Positions 50,576-63,297 are shown, counted from the stretch's first letter. The stretch is DNA of 64,000 bases from Clarkia xantiana subsp. parviflora (GCA_036873135.1 JAPTYO010000007.1:2772763-2836762), one strand, 5' to 3'. Numbers and translations: made by a program. Notes: generated from the sequence alone by a model not told the origin.

Positions 50576-51289
50576 GATGGATGGAAAGTGGATGAAAAAG
50601 ATGAGAAAATGAGGATAGTTAGTGGAGGAGAGGAGAGTGAGGTCTGAAGAAAGCAAAAGGTGCCTGAGTGACTGACAAAGTGATGGAGAAAGAAAACAAA
50701 TATATGGATAGATTGATATGAGTTGGCTTCTTGATACAGTATAGACCAGAGGAGAGGAAGAGAAAGAGGAATCTGTTGTCTAGTCTAAGCAGAAGGGGTA
50801 TAGAGCTTCCAAAGATGGTTGGGTCGTAGCTTGTACAGACTACAGTAGAAACAAACGAGGAGGATGAGTATGGGGTCGTAATATTGCCCCATCTATAATT
50901 GAAGTTAAATATCATGTGATATTTCACTTCCAATCGAGATATAATATCTTTTTTCAAAATAATTTAGTCTCTTTTTTGTTTTACATAAGTAACTCCAAAA
51001 GCCTACATTATAATAGTTGACTATGTATCTGCTATATTTTATCTATGTACTATTATCATCTAGCTTGTATATGAGTTCTCTTGCTTGTATACATAATTTA
51101 TCATCTAAATCTAAATTTATAGAGAAACCAATCAGAGAGTTGTATTCTCAAGTTCAGTCACATACTGAGTTTGGTGGAGATTTCCAAAATCCAAAGATTC
51201 CTAATTTCTTAATTATGGCAACAACAAAAAATTATATATTTCATATTTGAACTACTTAAATGAATTGTGTTTATGTGAAAACTTAGAAT
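50576..51289. other. 5' flank of the LRR-RLK gene
   Basis: Purine-rich near 50580-50790 on the plus strand (CT-rich on the gene's strand), as in plant leaders. 51066-51220 is the second copy of a segment also found in intron 1. No gene. Confidence 0.5.
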
Positions 51290-52255
51290 CAAAGATCGGA
51301 ATTGACTAACAAACAGCAAAACAGAAACAGAGGATTTTCCAGAATTGCATTCTGCATTTTTTCATTTCGAAAAAGATGAAGATACATAGTAAGTTAGTTC
51401 TAACAAACTAACTTTACAAAAGAAGCAATAAGGTCCTTAACTTTATTCCTGACATAAACTAGTCTCTAAAGTTGATATTCTTCTTCACTTTTACATCCAT
51501 TCAGATTGCTGCATCATCTTCTTCCACTTGCTCTTCATTCTTGAATACGTTCTTCACCCAAAAACTAGCAAGCAAATGAAAGAGTTGTTGCTTTCCAAGA
51601 GCTTTAGTATATCAAGTAGTTGTTCCTCTGATTTCACATAAGAGGTTGAAATTACTCATTCAACCAATTTCTCTCGAACCAAGTGACAATCGATATCGAT
51701 GTACTTTGTTCGTTCGTGAAATATAGAATTTGCAGCAATCTCGATAGCTACTTTGTTGTCACACTTCAGATGAGTAAGAGAATGCTGCCCAAAACCAATC
51801 TCTTTCAACAAGTCTTGCAACCAAACTTTCTCAGATCCCGTCATTCCTATGCGTCAGTATTCCGCATCTGCACTTGATTTCAACAATGTTGGTTGTTTCT
51901 TAGATTTCCAAGAGACTATAGCTTCCCCCAACTTACTGCAGTCACCCGTAATTGACTTCTCCTTGTAACAAGACATGTCCCCAAATCACTATCACAGTAT
52001 GCTGTTATCAATTGTAGATTGTTCTCTGAAAGAAAAAACAAACCCTGACCATGGTTCTTCTTGATAAATCTGATCACTCTAAGAACTGCTGTGAACTGAA
52101 ATTTTTTCAGATTATAAATAAACTGACTTAGCTGTTGCACTGGATAAGGCATATCTGGCATAGGCATGATCAAATACATCAATTTGCCAAATAGTCTCAT
52201 GTATTGTACAACATTTTCAAACTTTTTATCTTGACCATTCAGATCAAACCCTTAT
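51290..52255 (-). mobile_element. Ty1/copia 3' fragment (RNase H end, probable LTR)
   Basis: Reading right to left on the minus strand from 52255: RLFGKLMYLIMPMPDMPYPVQQLSQF, ITAYCDSDLGTCLVTRRS (RNase H region), then WLQDLLKEIGF, HLKCDNKVAIEIAANSIFHERTKYIDID, and a frameshifted tail with TKALGKQQLFHLL at about 51600-51560. This is the standard C-terminal order of copia Pol, with stops and a gap of about 30 residues. 51300-51500 is the likely LTR. The 5' parts of the element are missing, so it is a truncated relic. Confidence 0.85.
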
Positions 52256-53368
52256 GAAGTATGCCATCTTTGACTAAAATGTTATAAGTTTAATTTCGTT
52301 GTGGCCATACGAATGAAAAATATTCAAATTAGCATTTTACCTTTTTAAAATATCTTGAATAATAATTAATTTAAGTGTGCAACAAATATATTTCATATAT
52401 TTTCATCCTAACGTGCATAATCCTTTAAAATCACTCCAAAGTGAAAAAATAAATTAAAAAATTGTTGGGTGTATGCATGACAGTCGGTTATTAGTTACAT
52501 AGATATTAGTCAAGTACTGTAGTGTTGATTACATAACTCCTTTTTGCCTCATCTAGAAATTGTGAACCTAAGGCTAACACTTACTAATTATATTATATAA
52601 TAGTATAATTAACTATTAATACATCGTTTTTTTTTCTCCAAAATACGTCGTTTATTAATTTAAAGTTATAATAAACTATTACATTTGGATCTCATGTATG
52701 ACCGTAACTACCTCTATAACTTGTGTGGACACTTGTGTGGACATGAGTTGTCGTAGAATATGCAGCTTAGCATCGCATCAGACAGAATATTGATAAGTGT
52801 CAGAAATACTTATTACTCCGATATAATTATTATTATTTTTAAATTAAATATAAAAAGACTAAATTATAAACACATGTCCCCAACAAGAAAAAAAAAACAA
52901 AACTATGTACATAGATTACACGTTAAAAGAAATTTGTCCATAATGTAGGAGCGAAATCAGAAAAAAAATCATAACCTAATTAAAAGCCTATCACCAAGTT
53001 TCAAATTTTCAAATACTTGTGAAAAGTATGCATATGCTATGTTCAGTTTATGATTACATCTTTAGTCCCCTTCAGCATATATAATTAGAATATATTGCTT
53101 TTATTATAGAAAGATATTATTATTATTCTTTTTTCTGTATTTTGTAAGGACAGAAATAGTTATATTTATATACCTAATCTAAATAAATATAATTTTAATT
53201 TAATTGATAAAATTAAATAATAACGCGGTGAAATTCGTCAATTCTTATGTTTATAATGAATTTATAAAGACTAATCAGTAACATTCTAACATAAGTTCCT
53301 ATATTTAGCACCATAAAGAGATAAATGACTGGTATAAATATATTATTAAAGAAAGAGCATTTATTTTA
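52256..53368. other. AT-rich intergenic stretch
   Basis: No gene or classified repeat. Very AT-rich, with ORFs of about 60 codons lacking any recognisable motif. Confidence 0.5.
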
Positions 53369-54384
53369 GGAATGTTTGGATGAATGTAATATGAGATATA
53401 ATCTTACATGACGGTTTTATATATTATACCGTTATTATGTCATTTTATAAACTAAACAATGTAACTTAAAAAATAAATTTTATCTAATGACATTAATATC
53501 ATGAGATAATATTACCGGCCATGTTGCTACACGTGGTAGTCAAAAACAGTAGGAAAAGACTTCCTATAAAACAACAACGGAGCAACATGTGAATCCCGGC
53601 AGATGGAACCTAACAATTTGACAACATACCCCACCCACATACCTAAGCTATATTACATCAACATTACGTTGTTTGGTTAACGATGTAATGTCTATTGTAA
53701 TCTCAGATTACGTCCAAATTCCATTCAACGTAATGTGAGTTACATCAAAAAACGGATGTAATGTGAGATTACGTCCAACATTACGGAGTGTTATTATTTT
53801 ATTAACATTTATTAAATAGACAAAATATTTTGTATTATCATTATAGCTTATTATGATAATAATTTTGTTATTATTAGTAATGTTTTATTTTTTATCTACC
53901 TCATAACTCATTATTATAATAAATAATAATGCACATTATGTTCGTATAAAATGAGTAAAGCATTTTCAATGCATTTTTTATGAAAATTGTTTTATAAAAC
54001 TACATATAATGTTTTAGCTATTAGAGTTTTAATAGTTGTACATATTGAATTTACATATTTCGTTTTTAGAATTTATAAATGATTATAGTATTAACCACAA
54101 AACATAAACTTTAAGAAGTTATTGTTATCAAAATATATTTTCTCTTTTAAATCTTATCATATTAAGATATAATATACTCTCTATAAATTAATATAATAAT
54201 AATAAAGTCACATTACAATGCACATTACAACACATATCAAACACTGTAATCTAACATTACACTCCACATTACAGCACAACCAAACACTGTAATCTAACAT
54301 TTCAAGTAATCTCACATTACAGCTCACATTAATTGTATTCTCATATTTCAAGTAATCTCACATTACGTCCATCCAAACGCCCCC
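53369..54384. mobile_element. GTTTGG-ended MITE (PIF/Harbinger-like), about 1 kb
   Basis: The left end GGAATGTTTGGATGAATGTAA and the right end (reverse) GGGGGCGTTTGGATGGACGT are inverted repeats. Multiple internal copies of AATCTCACATTAC / GTAATGTGAGATTAC face both ways. The flanks are TTA on the left and TAA on the right, compatible with a three-base TWA target but not identical. The end type recalls Tourist-like elements. Internal repeats near 53660-53790 and 54215-54380 suggest a composite or internally duplicated copy. No ORF. Confidence 0.62.
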
Positions 54385-55551
54385 TAAAAGTTAGGTCTTC
54401 TACTTACTGGCTTAAATTTAACATCGCAAATATTTGCTGTATGCTACATGTCTAAAATTGTGAGTAAGTAGGTAGTCTATTTTGTGCTTCGACGATTAGT
54501 TTTAATAGAAATGATCAATTGAACTGAAATGTTAACTTTATTGACATATAAAACCAAACGTACGTTCTTGCTTGGCCTTAAACATGTTTACCCTGAATTT
54601 ACCGCAGTAGACAAATTAAAGTGTATAATATAATAATATTCAAGAGGACATAACTTGATCGATAGAGAACATATTTAAGTGACGTTATAATGCGCACAAG
54701 GATCCAATATATATATGCGAATAAGTTGAGTTGTGCAGCCAATGAGAATAGGATAAGTGGGCAACATTTAAGTTTTGAAGGAAGATGATATAGTTTGTGT
54801 GTGTGGACATTATTGCGCTTCTCTTGCTATACACATGCATGTGAACTTTTTTTTTTTTTTGCCTCGACATGCATGCATGTGAATTTCACCTGTCGTTTTC
54901 TTTCTTCCGTCATTTCTTTCATGTGTAGCGAGGGCCGTGATTCGATTAGCTAGGTGATTAGAGCCAGACGACAAGGATTCCAAACATGATCATGAGAGTC
55001 AGCAAGAAATAAAGAAAATTCAAGATATCATCTCCTCCGTTCTAAGTATGCTTGGTTAGTGAAATAATACAAATAGGGAATGGGTATTGTTATAGTGATA
55101 TTTGGTTATTCAATTGTGTGGAATAGGTATTCCTAATTTTGAAAAAATACTTAATCTTAATCTAAATCATAAGATTAAGTAAATATTCCAAGTTTTCTGA
55201 AAATGAAAAATAAAAATATAATTTTAAACTTACACATTTTTAAAGACAAACATCGCCACCGCCCGCCGCAGCTAACCGCTGCCGCTTTCCAACCTCCGCT
55301 GCCACTTGCTAGCCGCTGCCTACCAACCGTCGCCGCCGTGGTGGTGAGTATGAAATTGGGCGGTTCTTACCAATTGGACCGGATTCACTGGCATATCTGA
55401 GGACCGGACCCATTATACTTCTGAGGTTTGCTATTTGAACCAACAATCTGAGTATGGGCCGTCACGAATAACAGATTCAACACAAAAGCCTTTATCCGTC
55501 CGAAAATAATCCCATTCTTCTTCTGTGGTCTCTATTCGATAGGAATAATGA
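54385..55551. other. Intergenic, AT-rich with a GC-rich patch
   Basis: No supported gene. 55250-55340 is a GC-rich patch of CCGCTGCC words that is probably transposon interior, flanked at 55385-55440 by GGACCGGACCC-type words. The rest is AT-rich. Confidence 0.4.
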
Positions 55552-55816
55552 TAGGGCTGGCAATTCGTATGGATCGTGCATGTTCGTGTCGTGTTGTGGG
55601 TGTCAGTCCAAATCTAGCCCAACACGGCTCAATATGAAAAATTAAGAATAAATTGAATAAAAAATCAAATATAAAAATTGATTAAACTAAAATTTTAAAA
55701 TTATCTTGTTATATTGTGCTATTGTGTCGTGCCGTGTCGTCAATATTAAATCCAAACCCGTAATTTTCGTGTCATGTTGTGTCGGCCCATCGTGCGGGCC
55801 CAAATTGTCAACCCTA
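55552..55816. mobile_element. Small hAT-like MITE
   Basis: The ends TAGGGCTGGCAATT and (reverse) TAGGGTTGACAATT are imperfect inverted repeats of about 14 bp. Inside are GTTCGTGTCGTGTTGTG on the left and CGTGTCATGTTGTGTCGG on the right. The flanking 8-mers (AATAATGA and ATTAATAC) match at only five positions. It is 265 bp and of the same broad family as the element at 43104. Confidence 0.75.
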
Positions 55817-55899
55817 ATTAATACGTAAAAAAGAGAAGAAGAAAGAATGGAGCGGTTCTTGGCAAAAAAAAAAGAGCGGTTCAGATTATTATTAGATTT

Positions 55900-57168
55900 T
55901 TTTTGGCCAGGATGTCACGCTTCCTCACTCAGAATTTCAGTCCACAACCCTGCCGCCGTCCGCTGTCCACCGCCAGCTCGCCCGCCTCCTCAGTTCTCAC
56001 CTCATTAAGCTAGACAGCGAATTGAACCAACAGACATCAATTAATCAATTGGATAGGTGAGTTATTAAATCAATTGGATATCAAATCAAGTAATTAAATT
56101 ATTCTCTTGATTTTGATACATCTCTATTCAATTCGCTTTGGGTGTGGCATCCGCTATCGTCATACTCCCGTTTTTGAGTGCCTGGCTGTGCTTTCATCCT
56201 TTTATATGTTAGTTGGGAGAAGCTTCATATATTTTAGTTGTTAGACTGGGCACTTGATGATATAGAAAGCCATTATTTATTTTTCACGGCTGGTATACGT
56301 GCTCATTCTTCTCTTGGTTAGTTTAATTTTCTTGATTCTTCTGCTTTTTTCATCAAGGTGGCTGCCTCTGCTCCCTTCCGGCCTTCCATCCCTTGCCTGT
56401 TAAGAGACCCTCGCAGACACGCACTGGCTGAGTTCTGATCAAGTTCTACACAGCTCTGCGATCGACAAGGTTAGATTTTTGCTGTTGTTTCTGATTTCAC
56501 TAATGATTTTACATGTTCGTTCTTACTTTTTCTTATGATCAACTCTTTCATTTTATTTAATATCTTGAATTTATAGCCCTTAAGCTCAACAATTGCCTCC
56601 TCGCATACACTACTCTTCAGGCTGGATCCTATATTCGCAACTGGCCTGGGCCCTTCATAGAACTTGAATTTGTTGTGTCTCACCTTCATAGAACTTGAAT
56701 TTTTTTTTGCTGCAATATGCTTCCAGGTCCAACATATTGTCATGGCATCAGATTTTATGGTTCCTTGATTGTCACTGTGTCACATGGCCTATGCTCGTAC
56801 GACAATACTTAGTCGTGCGCGATGTTATCGCCATCTGCCTCTAAGCTTAATAGCTTATGTTTGATAGGATTCTTGAGATTCGATTTTTTTGGACTTGCTG
56901 CATAATTCTCTGCCTATCTCTGTTATTGTTATTACTTTTCTCTCCAAGTTACAGTTGATGGTGCTCTTAGTGCCTGTAAAGTGAAAACTAGTTAATCTCT
57001 TCCCTGAAATACTTAGTTGCAGGGGATCTTTCCAACATCTCGCATAGCTAGCGGTAGTATCTCTTAGAGATAGGGCAAGAGAAATTGTGAGGTATATGAA
57101 AAGTTTGCTCGAACGTATATAAGATCTTTTACACCCATTTTGTAGTTCTAACACCTTTGACAGTTCTG
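55900..57168 (+). other. Probable leader region with introns for the tRNA phosphotransferase gene
   Basis: The region alternates GC-richer segments (about 55911-56056, 56358-56468) that end in plausible donors (GGATAG|GTGAG, GACAAG|GTTAG) with AT-rich segments, as spliced 5' UTR exons do. No long ORF. An ATG at 55911 opens about 33 codons and stops. This is inference without transcript data. Confidence 0.35.
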
Positions 57169-57282
57169 ATGTGGATTTCTGTCACCAGTAACAGTTTCCG
57201 TATTGTGCGTCACTGCTGCCTGTACTCTGCGCATTTATCTCGAAGTCCTCTCATCCTCCCCAGACATTCTGCACTAGGTTTC

Positions 57283-59786
57283 ATGGAGAGCGTTGGCAAC
57301 CAGGCGAAAAGGCCAGCATCTTCGGGGTTTGCCTCAGGCAGGTGATGTTTTGCTAAAAATACTTCTTGAACTTGAAGCTTAGGAGGAAATTGAAAATCAT
57401 AAATTATATAGTGCAAGACACGGAAGTACATAAAACTGTATCCTTAAAAGTTTATTCTCCCCTTGATAGTGGTGGTAGGGGAAGAGGATCAGAAGTCCAA
57501 AATGACCGGAACAGATCAAGAGGCCGAGGCGATGGAAGCAGTAGTGGTGGTCCTGGTAAAGATAAAATTGATGCCCTTGGTAGACTATTGTAAGTAATCA
57601 AGTCAGCATTGCAATTTACTGCCCTTTAGAATCAAATAAAATAGGTTTACTCATGTGCTTATCGGACATGTTATTTGCCTTCATGAAGATAACATCTTAG
57701 AGTGCGTTCAAATCACTGCATGTTTAGATGGCATGATGTCTACTAGAGTAGAAATTGAGTAGTTTGAAGCTTTAATGTGTTGTTCAGGTGACTAGCTAAA
57801 TTATTAGAGGATGGACAGAAAGATATGGTTTATAGTTGATTGTTCTCCCCTTCCACCAACAAGTCAGTTCTGAGTACTCGTTTTGGTTCTTCATTGTTAT
57901 AGCAGAGCTGATGTTTTACAATTTGGAAGACTTGTTAGTTTTTGGATTATAGGTGATGTTTTCAATTAAAAACTGCTTATAGAAAGATTTGATGGGTAAA
58001 GGTACAATACTCTCTGACATGACCCAAAGCCTAGCAAGCTAATTGTAAATGATGAATTTGCCACAACATGCACAAATGCCACGATGATTACAGGCAATGT
58101 AGGGAAAATTTATTTTTGCACTTTATCACGAAAATGTTAGAACTTGAGTGTTCCTTTCTACTATTGACGTGGTCAGGGAGTTTTCTGATTTAGCTCTATA
58201 CTGTTTTTAGAACACGAATTTTGCGTCATATGGCTGCTGAATTAAACTTGGAAATGAGAAGTGATGGATATGTCAAAGTTCAAGACCTACTCCGGCTGAA
58301 TTTGAAAACTTTTGCCAATATCCCTTTGAAGGCACACACAGTTGATGAGATTAAGGAGGTTTGTCAATTATATATTCTTTCTTTCCTTTCCTTTCACTCC
58401 CTCCCTCCTTTTTGGTTGAATATATTTCATTCGTCCTATTTTCTCTCTAGAATGTAAGATTTGGTGGATATGAACAATGTGTAGGACATGACTTCCATGT
58501 CGTGGTTTGATTTGAATATCCAGACTTTATTTATCATTTACTTCAGCTTGTTCAGGTTCTCGTCTATACCGGTAGATATCACAATACGATTTGATATACT
58601 GCAAGTTCTTTTGTGTCATGAATGTTGTACATGCAATACATTCCTTAAGTAAATGACTTCTTTTGTCTTGTTTTGAAACCTGTTAGATTTTCTATTTGAC
58701 TCTTCGATTTCCGCCCTTCTAGCTTCTATTTCATTATTTCATGCCATACTGATGCTCTAACATTGTTGCTCAGGCAGTAAGGAAGGATAATAAACAACGG
58801 TTTAGCCTTCTAGAGGAAGATGGAGAGCTTCTGATACGTGCAAACCAAGGACACACACTAAAGGTGGAAGCAATTGTTAAGCTTGAATAATTTGGCCATT
58901 TATATTACAAATTTTAGCTTATTTGACAGTTTAACAAGTGAATGTACGGTCATTGTCTTGAATTGAAGTCTGCATTTGTTCGGATAACACCAATGCTTCT
59001 AGAGCTGTTGGCCAAAAGAAATGCTACTTGAGCTATCATTTAGTAATGGTCTGCAATATGCTAAAGCCTAAAAGAAATTGCAGTTTATGCTTTTTTTGGT
59101 CTGTTTATCTTATAAATGTTGCCTTTATTGCAGACAGTTGAAAGTGAAAGCTTACTTAAGCCAATCCTGTCAGTTGAAGAGGTTCCAGTTTGTGTACACG
59201 GAACTTATAAGAAGAATCTGAAATCAATACTGGAGTCTGGTGGTTTAAGTCGAATGCAAAGGTTGCATGTGCACTTCTCACGCGGTTTGCCCACTGATGG
59301 ACAAGTCATTAGCGGTGAGTCTGTTTTATTATTTCCATCATCAATTTTCTTTTACTATGTCAATCATATCCAAGAATATGAGACTGAAAAATTATAATGG
59401 TTCTTACGAGTTACTTCAGAATCTTGTTGGAATATAAGTAGAATTATAAATGTCAGAATCTTCTTTAGAGAATTTTGCGTTGTATGAGTTGTTTTCTATG
59501 TGTCTTCAAATCAATGTAGGTATGAGGCGAAATGTCAACATGGTGATCTTCCTCGATGTTAGAAAAGCTTTAGAAGGTACATTATTGCACACAATAAATC
59601 ATGCAATCTTGGTGCATTATGTTCTAGACACCTAATTTTAATATTTTTACAGATGGGATGAAGCTATACTTGTCGGATAATCAGGTCATACTGACGGAAG
59701 GTTTCGATGGAGTGGTGCCGGTTAAGTACTTTGAGAAGATACTCTCCTGGCCCGATAGAGAGGCCATTCATATGGGTGTAAACTGA
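57283..59786 (+). CDS. TPT1: tRNA 2'-phosphotransferase (Tpt1/KptA family)
   Basis: Removes the 2'-phosphate left at the splice junction of ligated tRNA exons and passes it to NAD+, the last step of tRNA splicing in plants. Seven exons: 57283-57341, 57470-57589, 58211-58358, 58774-58863, 59134-59314, 59520-59576, 59653-59786; 262 aa. An RGG-rich N-terminus (about 1-50) is followed by the KptA domain: LTRILRH (Arg65, His66), SDGYVKVQDLL, RFSLLEEDGELLIRANQGH (Arg131), VPVCVHGTYKKNLKSILESGGLS, RLHVHFSRGL, FLDVRKAL and GFDGVVPVKYF. The Arg-His pair and IRANQGH Arg match known catalytic residues. All introns are GT-AG. The frame stays open upstream to an ATG at 57169, which would add 38 residues resembling an organelle presequence. 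Arabidopsis At2g45330 (EMB1067) is the recalled counterpart. Confidence 0.94.
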
Positions 59787-60671
59787 GTCATTTGGCTGCT
59801 CAAACTCAGCTCAGCTTCATGTGTTTCAGAAGCTGGAGCTCGACTAAATTGTACATCAAAGTTTAGTTCATTTCGAAAATCTCTCAAAATTGAATATTCA
59901 TGATTGCCTTTTCTGAATATATGTTGCTTCGAACAATGAAGTGGTGATGGTTTGAATTTGAGCAGAGGTATCTGCGAATATAATATTTAATTCATCATGA
60001 TGTGGTATTTGGTAATATGTTGTATTAATTATCATGATGTGGTGTGGTATTTGGGAATAATACTGTATTTATCATGAGGTTTAATGTTTTCTTTGGATTA
60101 TTTTTATCTTTATTATGAATTAAATGAGTCTTAAATAAATGTAGTGGATGTTCATTTGTAGTGGATGTTCATTTATAAATTTTATTATCTGTAGATATTT
60201 AGTATATATATATATATATTTATATTTGTTTCATATTTATTGTATATGAAAATGAAATATTCTTCAATTACTTAAATAGTTTAAAAACATTTTCTCCCGG
60301 TCCGACCACCTATCCGGTCCTCTAAGAGGAGCCATTATCATCCCTCTCCGACCGACTCACGACGGAGCTGTCCAGTTCAGTCCGGACCAAGGAGACCACA
60401 ATCGAGATGATTTATCAAGCAATGGGATCTGCTGCAATCAAACTAAATCACTTCTAGAGGGGTAAAAATAAGCATGTTGGTACACTTCGAGTTCATTGAG
60501 TTGGTGTGTTTAGGTTGATGAGCATTTTTCAGTATAAATCCTTCTGCAGTTCAAATCTCCTCTAAATTCCTCACATCCAGGGATGTTCTTGTTCCTACTG
60601 ATAGAGATTTGTTTCTTTTTGAATCTGCTTGATTCTGAATGATTTTGCCGCCGTAGATAAGCCATATTGAG
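59787..60671. other. Intergenic between tRNA phosphotransferase and next gene
   Basis: AT-rich 3' flank with two copies of TAGTGGATGTTCATTT near 60143-60175 and a TA tract at about 60205-60222. The final 200 bases are the likely promoter and leader of the downstream gene. Confidence 0.5.
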
Positions 60672-63297
60672 ATGGTACACCCAAAAGTTAATTCGTTCGC
60701 GAAGATTTGCAGCGGATGGCGGCGCCTTCTCCTCTTACTCCCGCTTATGTTCGTGGTTCCTCATCTCTTTCCCGGTGAGCATCATTTGCTCTTGCTTGAC
60801 TTTCTCTAATTGAACTATATATTTCTTAATTTTCGTGGTGCTAACCTTTTGATCGGATTATGGGAAAGTAGTTAGAGATAATAAGCATGATCGTGATCTC
60901 TGTTGCAGTTGAACAGCTGGATCAAGCCCCGCCTGCAAATGATGTATCCAGGAAACCTCCAACTAAATTTGATCATTTAGTCATTGGGCCAGCTGCTGGT
61001 CAAGGCTTGAGAAACCGTTTGCAATGTGATGGTTCGTTCTGATTCTTTAATAGCAACTGCAGATTCTTAGAATACTGAAGGTTCTATTAATCTTTCATAT
61101 AATAATTTCATATATTTTGCTCATGAATAATTTCGGAGCTCTAATTAGTTAGACTGTTACTTCATACTTGTAATGCATGGTTTTCTGATAGGCAAGACTT
61201 GGATATTAGTGTGTTAACTTGTAAAACATGCCAATCATTAAGTGTTTGATCACTTTACATCTATGTCTTTCTCGAAAACATATTTACTCAGGCAAAATGC
61301 GCTTCTCTTCATTATATGCAGGAACAAAAGCTCTGAGTAAGATTCATTCATCAAGCAGTCATGTAGCTAGTGATGAAGGATCCATTGCTTTTGTAACTGT
61401 ATTTACTGTATACAACTCTTCCATGGATGGCTCTAGGGTCACTGTAGGGAACGCCTCTTATAGTAAGATGGAGAGGTCCATGGCTATCCTAAATGTCTTT
61501 ATCAATTTTATTCAGGTACGTATAGATACAATCCATACAATAACGTGTAATTTCTCCAGGTGGACAATGCGGATATTGCTAGATCACAGTCCAAAGTTGA
61601 AGTAGGCATTAATAGCATACTCTGTAGATGTTCTTGAATGGCCGAGAGGTCAAGCCATTGCCTCTTCATGTTTTAATTGCATTCTGTCTTTAATGATCAT
61701 TGGAAACAGACAAATATCGGTATCTCTGTTTTTTTATCAATAATTTTTCAAAAGCTGCATCAAACTGTTTTTTAGCCCAGTGTATGGTCATCCTATAAAT
61801 GGATGCACACTCAATAAAAAATTCTTCCATTTTGGCTGGTTTTGGAAATGATTTAGTTGCATCGTTCCTACTTGTAGACATATATTACCTGTTAAAAACT
61901 GTAATTGGATCATGCCCTCTGGGTTCTCTCTTGAAGTTACTGCCTTGCATATAAATGAGCTATGGTTAAGCGTGGAGTACTATTTTGCAGGAGACAATGC
62001 CTCGGAGCAATGTTATTATTCTTACCGATCCTTTATCTGACCTATCAGTGAACAGAATAGGCGTCTCTATCTATCCAATTCAAGGCGAATACTCGCGAGA
62101 GAAGCTGATGCTTCAAAGAATCAGGTCTTACATTGTAAGAGCAATTTGCAATTGAAAATGCGAAGATGATGCATTTATGCCTGCCTTTTTTAACACTGGA
62201 ATATCATAACTTGCATGCTAAGAAGAATATATGACTGTTCTAGGCCTGCTAAAACCAATAGGGAAGAGCATTTGGTGTGTCAGTTCTAGTTGTTTGTGCA
62301 GTAACACAAATGAGAATAAAAAAAATGTTCTACAAATCATGAGTAAATTCTGGAAGGACTAAGTATCTTGAATGAAAAGGTTAGGTTACAAGCATAGGCC
62401 ACCCACATGTAATTCGTTATTCCTCCTGAAAGATAGAGCCGTTTTCACTAAATAACCATGGTTAAAATCCTGGTCAATATTGTGTAAATTGTTTATATAT
62501 TTTCCCTTCAGGTTTTCCTGGAGAGGAAGCTTAAAGAGCATTCTGAGAATCATGCACAGCATTACATCTTCACCGACTCGGATATCGCAGTAGTTGATGA
62601 TTTAGGGCAGATATTCCGTGACTATACTGATTTCCATCTTGCTGTTACCTTCCGAAACAACAAACAACAACCACTTAATTCAGGTTTTATAGCAGTCCGA
62701 GGCACACGTGAAGGTTTAACCAGGTTCAACTACACGATGATTTATTGTTTTCTCGCATGTCCTGTTATGGAACCACGATGGATTAAATAAGGAAAATGAT
62801 TAAATCAATTTGGTGTAGGGCAAAAGCCTTATTACAAGAAGTCCTGAAAGTTTACAGCTCTAAGTTCATGAAGGCGTCACGTATGTTGGGAGACCAGCTG
62901 GCTCTTGCTTGGGTCGTGTCATCTCAGCCTTCTTTTGATGCAAGGAGATTCACAAGACCGGAGGCTTTTCTTCATGAAATATCCGGTGCCACTGTGCTAT
63001 TTCTGCCATGCGCAATGTACAACTGGACCCCACCCGAGGGTGCAGGTCAGTTTCATGGGATGCCCATGAATGTCAAGGTAAGATACAATTTCTTATCTGT
63101 GATGGAAATTTGCACGAGCCATTTGCAACTCGGCTTAGAAATGTTTTTAATGTACAAAATGTATACAGGTGGTTCATTTTAAAGGTTCGAGAAAACGGCT
63201 AATGCTCGAGTCCTGGAACTTTTACCACTCTTCTGCCCACATCTCTGATATGCTATGCCTCATCTTGAGTAGTGGAAGAACAAAGTATGACTTTTGA
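60672..63297 (+). CDS. Uncharacterised type II membrane protein, glycosyltransferase-like
   Basis: I recognise only a plant protein of unknown function (At2g45320 is the recalled syntenic locus). Seven exons: 60672-60774, 60909-61031, 61292-61515, 61991-62134, 62512-62723, 62819-63077, 63169-63297; 397 aa. After a basic start comes one hydrophobic segment (about 19-34, LLLLPLMFVVPHLF), a likely signal anchor. The body looks like a GT-A nucleotide-sugar transferase: TVFTVYN, VIILTDPLSDL, a DxD-like YIFTDSDIAVV (Asp220, Asp222), LNSGFIAVRG (253-262), LGDQLALAW (292-300) and a C-terminal HFKGSRK (358-364). These blocks occur in that order in plant families such as GT77, but overall similarity is not recalled. 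An in-frame alternative acceptor at 61322 would drop ten residues. Expected location: Golgi lumen. Confidence 0.85.

Noticed and set aside
55911..56010. ORF MSRFLTQNFSPQPCRRPL..., like a transit peptide
   Set aside because: It stops after about 33 codons and no in-frame splice to the phosphotransferase exons was found.
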